From Promethearchaeota archaeon (lineage in GTDB: Archaea > Asgardarchaeota > Lokiarchaeia > Sigyniarchaeales > SOKP01): a stretch of DNA of 64,000 bases. The translations under genes were made by a program, and so were the position numbers. The notes under the pieces were generated by a model. It saw only the letters and a program-made list of their open reading frames with translations, was not told the DNA's origin and ran no database searches. Below are positions 26,958-36,361 of this stretch, in pieces. How positions within the stretch are numbered: position 1 is the stretch's first letter; each line of letters opens with the position of its first letter. Location: assembly GCA_019057865.1 (NCBI GenBank), contig JAHLWP010000006.1:1-64000 (forward strand). The letters are read 5' to 3'.

Positions 26958-28382
26958 TTATAACGATCTTTTTATTACTTTTCCTATTGGTTCAATAGCT
27001 TCAACATTTATTTCGATTCCACTTAAAAATACTTTCCAAATTTGAACTGATGTTTTTAAACTTTCGAATGGTGAATATTTAGCTTTACTTTTGAACTTTT
27101 TAGAATTTATGGTATATTCGGGAATTTTTCCCACAATAATCAAATCAGCGTCGTATCCTTCTTTTATTGACCCTTTATTTATTAAATTAAATTTTTTAGC
27201 GGGATTTTCAGATGCACATTTTACAAAATTCTCTAAAGGAAGTTGGTATTGAAAAACTTTATTAAGTAATAATAGTGGATATGTTTCAAAACCTGGAAAA
27301 CCAGATGGTGCACTAGCATATTGTTGAGATTTTTCCTCTAAAGTATGTGGTGCGTGATCTGTTCCAATCAATTCGATATTTCCATTTTCAAGTTCATTAA
27401 ATAAGAATTTAGGATGTTTCTCATCTCTTAAAGGTGGTAGTACTTTACCATAGTTGTCATTTTCTAGATTTAAATTATTTGATAAAAGTAAATGATGAGG
27501 AGTAATTTCAAAAGAAATTTTAAATTTCCTTTCAGAACCTAAAGTTTCTTTTATTACACGATAACTATTTTTACAACTTATATGACAAAAATGAATAATT
27601 GGGTATTTTTCTGGAGTTAATTTATTATCGCTAATAGTTTTTTTATATTGATTTATAATAAATTTAACGTAATTTTCCTCCATATTAACAGAATGTAATT
27701 TATTATGAAAATCTAAAACATTTTTTCCTTTATTTTTAAATTCTTCAACTTTTTTTTCTTTTTCAGAATCAGAGATCGGCCAATCTGAATGTATAAATAT
27801 TGGAATCTTAAATCTAGAAGAAATAATTAAGATAGATTGGATATTACATGGGTCTTTCCAATCTATTTCGTTTAATGAGTCAAGTGGATAAATTTTAAAT
27901 CCAATAACCCCTAAATCTATAATTTTTTTTATTTCATCCTCATCAATTCCTTTAGGAACCCCTGCAATAAATCCGACATTAACATAAATATTGTTTTCTG
28001 CTCTTTTTATCCACTTTTTAATTTGTTCTGTATTGATAGCAGGAGGTTTTGTATTTGGCATATTAAACACAGTTGTTATGCCAGAGAAAGCTGCTGCTTT
28101 TGTTCCAGTTATAAAAGTCTCCTTTTCGCTTTGTCCCATATCTCGTAAATGAGAATGAATATCTATTATTCCTGGTAAAATTAATTTATTTTGACAATCA
28201 ATTTCTTTTTTATCTTCATTTTTTTCAACTAAATTTTTGTAATCTTTTTCGCTCAGGTTAAATTTAATTGAATGTATTAAGCCTTTATTAATGAGAAGAG
28301 CTCCCTTACGTATTAAGCCATCAGTATAAATTTTTACATTTTTAAGAATCATACGATTTTTAAATATAGATTTGTTGATCAA
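26958..28382 (-). CDS. pyrC: Dihydroorotase
   Basis: A 474-residue amidohydrolase with the metal motif DIHSHLRDMGQ, the FNMPNT segment, later His ligands in HSDWP and HFCHIS, and the catalytic GTDHAPH. It cyclises carbamoyl-aspartate to dihydroorotate in pyrimidine synthesis. Allantoinase-like relatives are an alternative, but pyrimidine use is more likely in archaea. ATG 28382 overlaps trmY by 23 nt; the in-frame ATG at 28352 (MILKNVKIYTDG) avoids the overlap and is a credible true start. Confidence 0.88.
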   Translation of the reverse strand: MINKSIFKNRMILKNVKIYTDGLIRKGALLINKGLIHSIKFNLSEKDYKNLVEKNEDKKEIDCQNKLILPGIIDIHSHLRDMGQSEKETFITGTKAAAFSGITTVFNMPNTKPPAINTEQIKKWIKRAENNIYVNVGFIAGVPKGIDEDEIKKIIDLGVIGFKIYPLDSLNEIDWKDPCNIQSILIISSRFKIPIFIHSDWPISDSEKEKKVEEFKNKGKNVLDFHNKLHSVNMEENYVKFIINQYKKTISDNKLTPEKYPIIHFCHISCKNSYRVIKETLGSERKFKISFEITPHHLLLSNNLNLENDNYGKVLPPLRDEKHPKFLFNELENGNIELIGTDHAPHTLEEKSQQYASAPSGFPGFETYPLLLLNKVFQYQLPLENFVKCASENPAKKFNLINKGSIKEGYDADLIIVGKIPEYTINSKKFKSKAKYSPFESLKTSVQIWKVFLSGIEINVEAIEPIGKVIKRSL

Positions 28383-29016
28383 TTTGAAAATTAATATATA
28401 AAATTTTATTTTCTACTCCTTCAATTTTTAAAAGATTTCCACATTTAATATTTTTCAACTTCTCAAATAGTTCTACAACATCAGAATTATCTTTTGATAT
28501 AGTATAAGTTGGCATAATAAATAATAACTCACTTAGATTACCTAAAGTCTCATTACTGAAGATCATAAAATCACATTCTTCTCTAGAATATTGATCACTA
28601 TCCAATATTAAATAACAGTTTCCCGTTAAAATTGATTTTAAAAAAGCGTAAAAATCGTTGTTATCCTTAAAACTTCTAACAAAAATTCCAGGGGTTGATT
28701 TTATCCATGCTTTATATATAAGACTTTTATATTGGTTAGCCATGTCAATTGCCTTTTTTAGAAGTAATGCTTGAGATCTTTCATCTGGTCCTAAATATTT
28801 TAATTTTTCTCCTTTAAATTGTATTAACAAATGTTCATTTTGAAAATATAAATAGAGATTATTGTATTTCCTAATTGAATAAGATAAACAAAATGTTTCT
28901 CTAATACATGAACAGAGTTTATATATTTCTAAAGGTGTCTTTCCTTTATCAATTTCGCTTTTTGAGTAAGTAGTTATATTTTTGACAAATAATAGGAAAT
29001 TAACCAATTTTATCAA
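28360..29016 (-). CDS. trmY: tRNA (pseudouridine54-N1)-methyltransferase, TrmY-like
   Basis: A 218-residue SPOUT-type protein. The diagnostic stretch is FKGEKLKYLGPDERSQALL (about residues 71-89), with a following LLKKAIDMA helix and the STPGIFVRSF block; both match archaeal TrmY/DUF358. Such enzymes methylate N1 of pseudouridine-54 in the T-loop of archaeal tRNA. The start is TTG at 29016. It sits between srp54 and pyrC on the minus strand, probably one transcript with srp54 upstream. Confidence 0.7.
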   Translation of the reverse strand: MIKLVNFLLFVKNITTYSKSEIDKGKTPLEIYKLCSCIRETFCLSYSIRKYNNLYLYFQNEHLLIQFKGEKLKYLGPDERSQALLLKKAIDMANQYKSLIYKAWIKSTPGIFVRSFKDNNDFYAFLKSILTGNCYLILDSDQYSREECDFMIFSNETLGNLSELLFIMPTYTISKDNSDVVELFEKLKNIKCGNLLKIEGVENKILYINFQIDQQIYI

Positions 29017-29038
29017 GAGAGCCTATTAATATATAAAT

Positions 29039-30400
29039 TTATAAACCTCCAAATTGTTTGAATAATTGATCAAAACCAGGAGGGAGTTTAGGACCTCCTT
29101 TTCCACCTTTCTTCCTCATTTGCATGAATCTTTTCATAAACTTTTTCATTTGATTATATTGATCAAGCATCTTGTTTATTACTGAATATTCTACGCCAGA
29201 TCCAATTGAAATCCTTCTTTTTCGAGTCTTTTTAATAATTTTTGGATTTTCTTTTTCTTGTTGTGTCATAGAATTAAGTACCACTTCCCATTTTTCTAAA
29301 CCCTTTTCCATATCGTCTTTTAGAACATCTGGAATATTTCCTGCACCCATCATTGTAAGTATTTGCTTCATCTTCCCTACTTTCTTTATACTTTTAAGTT
29401 GTTCATAAAGATCTTCGAGTGTGAATTTTCCATGCATTAAACGCTTTATAGTTTCCTGATCTGGCATAACTTCTGCTTCTTGCACTTTTTGAATTAGCCC
29501 TTCAATATCTGGTACTCCCAATAAGGTTCCTACAAATTTTATTGGTTCAAATTCCTCAAATTCATCAATTTTCTCACCAATACCGATAAATCGAATACCA
29601 ACTCCTGTGGCTGCACAAGCAGATAAAGCGCCACCACCTTTAGCTGTACCATCCAATTTTGTAATTATGATACTTCCTAGATTCGTAGCCTTAGCAAATT
29701 CTTCTGCTTGAGAATAAGCCTGTTGTCCTAAAGTACCATCAATGACTAGAATTACTTCATTTGGCTTTAGAGATTGCTCTATTTTTGTTATTTCTTCCAT
29801 TAATTCCTTTTCTTCCTTATGTCTTCCAGCAGTGTCAACAATAATTATATCAAATCCTTCTAAAATCGCTTTTTTAGTTTCTTTAACAGCGATTTTTATA
29901 GAATTTTTTTCATTTGGATTCCCAAAACAGCGTACTCCGATTTTTTCAGTTAACTGCACAAGTTGTTCATATGCACCAGGGCGCCATGTATCAGAAGTAA
30001 CAGTGGCAACTTTAAAACCCTTAGCTAAATAGTATTTTGCTAACTTAGCCACTGTTGTTGTTTTTCCCGATCCTTGAATTCCAACTAGTAATATAACATT
30101 TTTTTTTCCTGGTTTTATCCTTATAGGAGCTGGTTTTCCACCTAAGATTTTTATTAATTCATCGTGAATTAATTTAATTATAAAATCTTTTCGCCTTGCT
30201 TTCTGCAGTTTAGTGTTCATTGCTTCCTTTTTAATATTCTCAGTCATTTCAAACACTAATTCAACTTTCACATCAGCGGAAAGCAAAGCTCTCTGTAGAT
30301 CTTGTATTAAAGCATTAATTGCATCTTTGTCAACTTGGGGTAATCGCCTTATTTTTCTAATTACATTATCCAAACTCCTGCCTAATTTCTCTAAAACCAT
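29039..30400 (-). CDS. srp54: Signal recognition particle GTPase SRP54
   Basis: A 453-residue SRP54/Ffh. The N-domain is followed by the G-domain with [10 protein letters not shown] (P-loop), DTAGRHKEE and [14 protein letters not shown], and the methionine-rich M-domain ends in [15 protein letters not shown]. It binds 7S RNA and signal peptides and targets nascent membrane and secreted proteins. ATG 30400 opens [17 protein letters not shown]. Divergent from eIF5A. Confidence 0.96.
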   Translation of the reverse strand: MVLEKLGRSLDNVIRKIRRLPQVDKDAINALIQDLQRALLSADVKVELVFEMTENIKKEAMNTKLQKARRKDFIIKLIHDELIKILGGKPAPIRIKPGKKNVILLVGIQGSGKTTTVAKLAKYYLAKGFKVATVTSDTWRPGAYEQLVQLTEKIGVRCFGNPNEKNSIKIAVKETKKAILEGFDIIIVDTAGRHKEEKELMEEITKIEQSLKPNEVILVIDGTLGQQAYSQAEEFAKATNLGSIIITKLDGTAKGGGALSACAATGVGIRFIGIGEKIDEFEEFEPIKFVGTLLGVPDIEGLIQKVQEAEVMPDQETIKRLMHGKFTLEDLYEQLKSIKKVGKMKQILTMMGAGNIPDVLKDDMEKGLEKWEVVLNSMTQQEKENPKIIKKTRKRRISIGSGVEYSVINKMLDQYNQMKKFMKRFMQMRKKGGKGGPKLPPGFDQLFKQFGGL

Positions 30401-30550
30401 AATTAACCTAAATCAGATTTTATCTCAATTATTTATAATTTTCAAAAAATAATATTTTTTTTGGAATAAAAATAATATTATATAAAAGAATAGAATTGTC
30501 TGAATTAAAAGTATTTTGATAAAAAAAACAATCCAAAGGTGTAAAAATAA

Positions 30551-30979
30551 TTGTCAATTAGAAGAACAGAAATACAGAAGCTAAAAACTGGACAATACAT
30601 CATGAATGAAGGTGAACCTTGTCAGATTAAGTCAACTGAGCGTTCAAAAAGTGGTAAACATGGTCATGCCAAGGTAAGAGTTGTATGTGTTGGCATATTT
30701 GATAATAATAAGAGATCTTTAACCTTTCCAAGTGGTTCGATGGTTGAGGTCCCAGAAATCATCAAAGGTAATGCTCAAATCAATTTTATCGAAGATAATT
30801 TAATTAATATCATGAATCTAGAAACTTATGAATCAATTGATATAGAATGGCCAAAAAACGAAGAATTAGTTGGTAAACTTAAAGAGTTACAAAAAGATCC
30901 AAATAAAATGTCAGCTTCTCAGATTGAATTTTGGCAACTTGCTGGTAAAACTCTGATCAATAGAGTTTTTCAAAATTAA
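30551..30979 (+). CDS. eif5a: Translation factor aIF5A (hypusine-containing)
   Basis: A 142-residue aIF5A with the hypusination loop SKSGKHGHAKVRVV around residues 32-46 (the modified lysine is in SGKHGHA), and a C-terminal OB-like domain. It relieves ribosome stalling at prolines. The start is TTG at 30551, preceded by AAAGGTG about 10 nt upstream. It lies divergent from srp54. The enzymes of hypusination are not in the window. Confidence 0.96.
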   Translation: MSIRRTEIQKLKTGQYIMNEGEPCQIKSTERSKSGKHGHAKVRVVCVGIFDNNKRSLTFPSGSMVEVPEIIKGNAQINFIEDNLINIMNLETYESIDIEWPKNEELVGKLKELQKDPNKMSASQIEFWQLAGKTLINRVFQN

Positions 30980-31090
30980 TCAAATTTTTTTTTGAATTCT
31001 TTCTAAATAGATCAAAAGTTTTATTTTCTTTAAAACCATAATTTTTTTGAGAATTAAACATAAATCAAAATTAGTTTTTGAAATTCTGAG

Positions 31091-32005
31091 ATGCCCATGG
31101 AAAAAAAAGCAATAGCAATAGCAAGCAGATTAGATTCTGAACGTGCGATAAAATTAGTAAAGAGAATTTTTGAATTTCTAATTAAGAAAGGTGAAATTGT
31201 TTATTTAGAAACTCGAATTGCTCCTAGAATTTTACCACATAGTGCAAAAGATTTAATTCAAATGACTTCTGATAATATAAAATTTGTAATATCTACTGGT
31301 GGGGATGGAACTCTTCTGCGAGTAGCAAATAGTCTACCACAAGATGATCCACCTCCGATAATAGGTGTAAATATCAGATCTTTAGGATTTTTAGATGAAT
31401 CTAATGAAAGAACTATATTTAAGGATTTAAATCAAATATTAAAAGGTGATTATTATATTGAAAAGTGCTCAAAAATAACACCTTATATTGTAAAGAATAA
31501 TTCTCAGGAAATTAAGCTAAATAATGCCTTAAATGAAATTTTAATTATATCATCTAAAAGTTCTAAAGTATTACAGATATCTGTAAAAGTTAATGGGGTT
31601 TTTTTAAATCGAAGTTATTTAGATGGATTAATTATCTCCACATCCACCGGTTCCACGGCATATAACTTGAGTGCTGGCGGAGCAATTGTTAGTCCTACCT
31701 TAGAAATTATGCAATTAACACCATTAAATAGTTTTGCTCGTTCTGGATTAAAACCAATAGTTCTTCCAATTGATAGTGAAGTAGAGGTTCAACTTTTAAG
31801 ACCACGCTTAAATGCAAAAATCGTCATTGACGGTCAATATACTGTAAAACATATACAACCAAATACTAGAATTAGGATAAGAAAGGCATCCTCATACACT
31901 AAATTTATACGATTTACTAACAAAAAAGTAAATTACTATAGGCGCTTAAGGAAGAAAATTATAGGAACATTAAGGGTCCCCCTAGATGACAGCCCTGAAG
32001 AATAA
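31091..32005 (+). CDS. nadK: NAD kinase
   Basis: A 304-residue NAD kinase with the GGDGTLLR catalytic motif (STGGDGTLLRVA), the NEI block around ALNEILI, the STGSTAYNLSAGG motif and VIDGQ. It makes NADP from NAD and ATP. Two adjacent in-frame ATGs occur (31091 and 31097). It overlaps nob1 by 20 nt (nob1 ATG at 31986), so the two are translationally coupled. Confidence 0.93.
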   Translation: MPMEKKAIAIASRLDSERAIKLVKRIFEFLIKKGEIVYLETRIAPRILPHSAKDLIQMTSDNIKFVISTGGDGTLLRVANSLPQDDPPPIIGVNIRSLGFLDESNERTIFKDLNQILKGDYYIEKCSKITPYIVKNNSQEIKLNNALNEILIISSKSSKVLQISVKVNGVFLNRSYLDGLIISTSTGSTAYNLSAGGAIVSPTLEIMQLTPLNSFARSGLKPIVLPIDSEVEVQLLRPRLNAKIVIDGQYTVKHIQPNTRIRIRKASSYTKFIRFTNKKVNYYRRLRKKIIGTLRVPLDDSPEE

Positions 32006-32546
32006 AGATAGAGATAGAAGAGAAAAGATCTCAATTTTTGATGCTAATATTTTTCTAACTGGGATAGATTTCAATATTTTTGATGAAATAATATTTACTA
32101 CTCCAGGTATTATTAATGAAATTAAAATAAACAAGACTCATAGAAACATTTTAAACAAAATTCAAGTAGCTATTGAGACTAAAAAATTAAGAGTAAGGAT
32201 TCCAGAAAAAAAATATATACAAGAGATAGAGAGAAAATCTATGATAACAGGGGATTTTAATGCACTTTCAAGAGAAGATAAGGATTTATTAGCTTTAGCT
32301 TTAGAGTTAAGAGAAGAGTCTGATCAAAATATAAGAATGTATACTAATGACTATTCGATAGAAAATGTATGTTCTAAATTGAATATCCCTTTTTCACCAA
32401 TATTTAAAGAAGGGATTAAAAAAATGATAATTTGGGAAATATATTGTCCTTTTTGTAAGCAAATTTACAATACAGACGATTTAAGTAAAAATTGTGAACG
32501 ATGTGGATCACCGCTGAAAAGAAGACCTAATCGTAATAAACATTAG
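31986..32546 (+). CDS. nob1: Nob1-like PIN-domain endoribonuclease with zinc ribbon
   Basis: A 186-residue PIN domain (FDANIFLTG, TPGIINEI, SREDKDLLALALEL, TNDYSIEN give the acidic metal site) joined to a C-terminal zinc ribbon (CPFCKQIY and CERCGSPL). This is the architecture of Nob1, which makes the final cut at the 3' end of 16S rRNA during small-subunit maturation. It overlaps nadK by 20 nt and precedes fen1. Confidence 0.9.
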   Translation: MTALKNKDRDRREKISIFDANIFLTGIDFNIFDEIIFTTPGIINEIKINKTHRNILNKIQVAIETKKLRVRIPEKKYIQEIERKSMITGDFNALSREDKDLLALALELREESDQNIRMYTNDYSIENVCSKLNIPFSPIFKEGIKKMIIWEIYCPFCKQIYNTDDLSKNCERCGSPLKRRPNRNKH

Positions 32547-32614
32547 TAGTGGTAATTATATAAATAAATATCTATATATTTATTGAAAAAGCGATTAATA
32601 AACGAGGAATGGCA

Positions 32615-33670
32615 ATGGGTGTTAAAATAAATGAATTAGTTAAAGAAGTTAAAAGAACAATTACTTTTGAAAATCTCTTTCAAAAGCGTATAGCAATTGA
32701 TGCTTTTAACACAATATATCAATTTTTAGCAATAATTCGTCAAAGAGATGGAACACCATTAAAAGATTTTCAAGGAAACGTGACCTCACATCTTTCTGGT
32801 CTTTTTTATAGGACTATTAATTTTTTAGAGCATAATGTCAAACCGATTTATGTGTTCGATGGTGAACCCTCTGTTTTAAAATTAGATACTATTAAGGAAA
32901 GGCAAAAAATTAAGGAAGAAGCTAGAGAGAAGATGATCGAAGCTCAGGAGGCTGAAGATTTTAGAGAAGCTAAAAAATTTGCTCAGATTACATCTAAACT
33001 TGATTCTAATATGATAGATGAAAGTAAAAAATTAATTAAATATATGGGAATACCGATAATTCAAGCTACTTCTGAGGGAGAAGCTCAAATAGCATATTTA
33101 GTAGAAGTAAGTGATGCTTGGGCTTGTGCTTCTCAAGATTATGATACATTATTATTTGGAGGAGAAAGATTAGTTAGAAATTTTGCTATAAGTAGGAGCA
33201 GAAAGGTTAAAGATACTACTATAACACTTGATATAGAATATATATCTTTATCAAAGTTTTTAAAAAATTTTGGAATTACCCGTGAACAATTAATAGAGAT
33301 GGGGATCTTAATAGGAACTGATTTTTATCCTGGTATAAAAGGAATTGGTCAAAAAATAGCTCTAGATTTAATAAAAAAATACGATTCTTTAGAGAATGTG
33401 ATTAAAAATAAGGTTGCGATAGGAGGAAAAGAGATTCAAATAGATTTCGAATTGATTAAACAAGTAAAAAATATCTTCTTAGATCCAAATATTAAAACAG
33501 ATTATCAAATACCAAAACAAAAGGGTATAGATTATGAAAAATTAGAAGAACTACTCATTGAACAACACAATTTTTCTCATCAAAGAGTTGAAAATGCTTT
33601 AGATCGCCTTAGGAAATTAGATTCTTCTAAGGTTCAAGTTTCTTTGGATAATTTTTTTAAAAGAAACTAA
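32615..33670 (+). CDS. fen: Flap endonuclease FEN1
   Basis: About 351 residues with all XPG/FEN motifs: an N-terminal MGVKINELV, IAIDAFNTIYQF, YVFDGEP, EGEAQIAYL, ASQDYDTLLFG and GTDFYPGIKGIG. The C-terminus QVSLDNFF is a canonical PCNA-binding box. It removes RNA/DNA flaps in Okazaki-fragment maturation and base excision repair. Two ATGs exist (32609 and 32615); GAGG lies only 1 nt before the first and 7 nt before the second, and FEN1 proteins usually begin MGV, so I chose 32615. Confidence 0.95.
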   Translation: MGVKINELVKEVKRTITFENLFQKRIAIDAFNTIYQFLAIIRQRDGTPLKDFQGNVTSHLSGLFYRTINFLEHNVKPIYVFDGEPSVLKLDTIKERQKIKEEAREKMIEAQEAEDFREAKKFAQITSKLDSNMIDESKKLIKYMGIPIIQATSEGEAQIAYLVEVSDAWACASQDYDTLLFGGERLVRNFAISRSRKVKDTTITLDIEYISLSKFLKNFGITREQLIEMGILIGTDFYPGIKGIGQKIALDLIKKYDSLENVIKNKVAIGGKEIQIDFELIKQVKNIFLDPNIKTDYQIPKQKGIDYEKLEELLIEQHNFSHQRVENALDRLRKLDSSKVQVSLDNFFKRN

Positions 33671-33758
33671 AAGAGCATGGTTCACAAAAGCAAAAATTTT
33701 TACAAAATTAAAATTTCATTTATTTAATCAAATTAAATTTTCTTAAAATCAAGATAAA

Positions 33759-36002
33759 ATGTCATCAAAAGATCCCAATAATAAGGACAAGGATAGCAAA
33801 AAAGAAGCCAATACTCCCAGTGTTACTCTAAGGGTTCAAAAAGCCAAAAAAAGAGATATTGGGCGTAATATTATAAGGATTGATCAAGAGACAATGGAAA
33901 ATCTTAACATACAAACCGGAGATGTTATTGCCCTTATTGGTAAGAAAAAAAGTGCTGGTATTGCATGGCCCAGTTATCCTCAAGATAATGGTTTAGGAAT
34001 AGTTCGTATAGATTCAAGGTTACAACAAAATACAGGAACAAGAATCGATGATACATTAGAAATATGTAAGGTTAATGCTAAGGTTGCTCAACTTGTTGTT
34101 TTAGCACCATCAAATATTCCTATTAGAAACGATCCAAGATTTGAAAGTTTTGTTAAGAGAAAGTTAAATAACTACCCTATAACGATTGATGATTTTATTC
34201 CTATATCTATTGGAATAAGTAGAGAAATACAATTTAAAGTAATAAATGTAAGACCTAATGATGTTTGCATTATAAAACAAGAAACTGTTGTTAATATAAG
34301 CGATCGAGTAACTGAAGATATAGAGAGAGGTCCTGATTATTTAACCTATGAACATGTTGGTGGATTAGATAGAGAAATACAAAGAGTAAGAGAAATGGTT
34401 GAATTACCCTTGCGACATCCATCTTTATTCAAACGATTAGGTATAGAGCCTCCTAAGGGTGTATTATTAAGGGGACCACCTGGTTGTGGAAAAACATTAT
34501 TAGCCAGAGCTGTTGCTAATGAAAGTGAAGCACATTTTATATCTATCAATGGTCCTGAAATCATGAGCAAATTTTATGGGGAATCTGAAAAAAAATTACG
34601 TAAACTCTTTATAGAGGCAGAAGAAAAAAGTCCTTCAATTATATTCATTGATGAGATTGATGCTATTGCCCCAAAGAGAGAAACAGTTACGGGAGAAGTA
34701 GAACGGAGAGTTGTTGCTCAACTTCTAGCATTAATGGATGGACTTCATGGTAGAGGTAAAGTCATTGTTATAGGTGCTACTAATAGACCAAATAGTTTAG
34801 ATCCAGCATTAAGAAGACCCGGCAGGTTTGATCGTGAAATTGAAATAAAAGTTCCTAATGAAAAAGGGAGAAGAGAAGTTTTTCAAATACACACTCGAAA
34901 TATGCCACTGGATAAGAAAATTTCATTAAAAGAATTTTCCCAAATTACTCATGGATTCGTTGGAGCAGATATTATGGCAGTATGTAGAGAAGCTGCGATG
35001 TCAGCATTGCGAAGATATTTACCAAAAATCGATTTAGAATCGGAAATTATCGAACACGAACTATTAGAACAAATTGAAGTCACTAAAAGTGATTTTGATG
35101 AAGCATTAAAAGAAGTATTGCCTTCTGGAATAAGAGAAGTATTTGTAGAAGTCCCTAATGTTACATGGGATCAGGTAGGTGGATTAGAAGATTTAAAACA
35201 AAAATTAATTGAAGCAGTAGAATGGCCTTTATCACACCCAAATATATTCAATCGTATGGGCATAACTCCACCAAGAGGAATCTTGCTCTATGGACCCCCA
35301 GGATGTGGTAAAACTCTATTAGCAAGGGCTGTAGCTACTGAAAGCGAAGCTAATTTCATAGCTATAAAAGGACCTGAGCTCTTATCTAAATGGGTAGGAG
35401 AAAGTGAAAAAGCTATAAGAGAAATTTTTCGTAAAGCCAAAATGGCGGCACCTTGTATCATATTTTTTGATGAATTCGACTCAATAGCACCAAGTAGGGG
35501 ACGACATACTTCTGATTCTGGAGTGAGTGAAAAAGTATTATCTCAATTATTAACAGAATTAGATGGATTAGAAATTAAAAAAGATATTGTAGTAATAGCA
35601 GCTACGAATCGACCGGATATATTAGACCCTGCGCTGATTAGGCCTGGTAGAATTGATAGAATATTACTTGTTCCTATTCCTGAGAAAAAAGGAAGGTTGG
35701 AAATCTTAAAGATATTTACAAAGGAGATGCCTTTAGTAAATAATATTAAAATAGAAGAATTAAATGAATTAATAGAAGGGTTTTCTGGAGCTGATATAGA
35801 AACCTGGTGTCGTGAGGCTGCTATGATAGCTCTTAGAGAAAATATTAGAGCAAGAAAAGTCTCTTTAGAACACTTTAAGGAAGCAAGAAAATTAGTTAGT
35901 CCAACATTAACAGAAGAAATAATAGAATGGTATGAAAAGTTTGGAGAAAAGCTTAAAAGTAGAAGAATTGAAGAATCAAAAGAGGATCGATTGTTTGTAT
36001 AA
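33759..36002 (+). CDS. cdc48: Cdc48/VCP-type AAA+ ATPase
   Basis: A 747-residue protein with an N-terminal double-psi barrel domain (about 25-180) and two AAA+ domains. Both carry [15 protein letters not shown]alker A and Walker B ([28 protein letters not shown]), with two ARGs in each. It is an unfoldase and segregase that can feed the proteasome. The C-terminal RLFV resembles, but is not exactly, the hydrophobic-Tyr-X tail that docks on proteasomes. Complete length. Confidence 0.96.
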   Translation: MSSKDPNNKDKDSKKEANTPSVTLRVQKAKKRDIGRNIIRIDQETMENLNIQTGDVIALIGKKKSAGIAWPSYPQDNGLGIVRIDSRLQQNTGTRIDDTLEICKVNAKVAQLVVLAPSNIPIRNDPRFESFVKRKLNNYPITIDDFIPISIGISREIQFKVINVRPNDVCIIKQETVVNISDRVTEDIERGPDYLTYEHVGGLDREIQRVREMVELPLRHPSLFKRLGIEPPKGVLLRGPPGCGKTLLARAVANESEAHFISINGPEIMSKFYGESEKKLRKLFIEAEEKSPSIIFIDEIDAIAPKRETVTGEVERRVVAQLLALMDGLHGRGKVIVIGATNRPNSLDPALRRPGRFDREIEIKVPNEKGRREVFQIHTRNMPLDKKISLKEFSQITHGFVGADIMAVCREAAMSALRRYLPKIDLESEIIEHELLEQIEVTKSDFDEALKEVLPSGIREVFVEVPNVTWDQVGGLEDLKQKLIEAVEWPLSHPNIFNRMGITPPRGILLYGPPGCGKTLLARAVATESEANFIAIKGPELLSKWVGESEKAIREIFRKAKMAAPCIIFFDEFDSIAPSRGRHTSDSGVSEKVLSQLLTELDGLEIKKDIVVIAATNRPDILDPALIRPGRIDRILLVPIPEKKGRLEILKIFTKEMPLVNNIKIEELNELIEGFSGADIETWCREAAMIALRENIRARKVSLEHFKEARKLVSPTLTEEIIEWYEKFGEKLKSRRIEESKEDRLFV

Positions 36003-36077
36003 AATTCGTAAAATTAATTTAAAAACAAAAATTAATTACTACAATTTCCAATTTTCTATTTTTAAATTTATAATAAT

Positions 36078-36082
36078 GGTGA
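36078..36082 (+). promoter_or_regulatory. Shine-Dalgarno-like GGTGA before a non-AUG start
   Basis: GGTGA, part of the archaeal anti-16S consensus, lies 3 nt before ATT 36086 and 6 nt before ATC 36089. Its TGA is the in-frame stop that closes the frame upstream, so the coding sequence must start at or just after it. Confidence 0.35.
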
Positions 36083-36085
36083 AAT

Positions 36086-36361
36086 ATTATCGAAACGCAT
36101 AGATGGAATCAGAATCCGCTAATCAATTCAATATTAGACATACTTATTAAAAATAAGGGAGAAATTTTAGATAAAAGGCTTGAGGAACTCTTGAAAAAAG
36201 AATTCCCTTATGTTAATTCTTTAAATTTAGAAGAATTATTCATGAAATTAGAGAGTATGAACGTAGTAAATGTTTTTCGAGTTTCAAAAAATAAAAAAAT
36301 GATAGTTCTCAATAAACATAATACATCAATTAAGAATAGTGTAATGAATGATTTATTGTAA
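36086..36361 (+). CDS. Small winged-helix-like protein, probable non-AUG start
   Basis: An open frame of 91 codons. Seen: WNQNPLINSILDILIKNKGE, a lysine-rich helix pair, LNLEELFMKLESMNV (recognition-helix-like), then VFRVSKNKKMIVLN (wing-like strands). This is the layout of a compact winged-helix DNA-binding protein with relatives in other archaea. No ATG, GTG or TTG is present before the first conserved residues; the frame opens at a TGA at 36080-36082, and ATT 36086 (or ATC 36089) follows a GGTGA. Its stop is immediately next to the end of convergent herA. Its job is unknown. Confidence 0.45.
   Translation: MIETHRWNQNPLINSILDILIKNKGEILDKRLEELLKKEFPYVNSLNLEELFMKLESMNVVNVFRVSKNKKMIVLNKHNTSIKNSVMNDLL

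Noticed and set aside
36076..36104. 5' intron joining ATG 36076 to the winged-helix frame
   Set aside because: The space is too short for a BHB intron like the others and no bulge pairing was seen.
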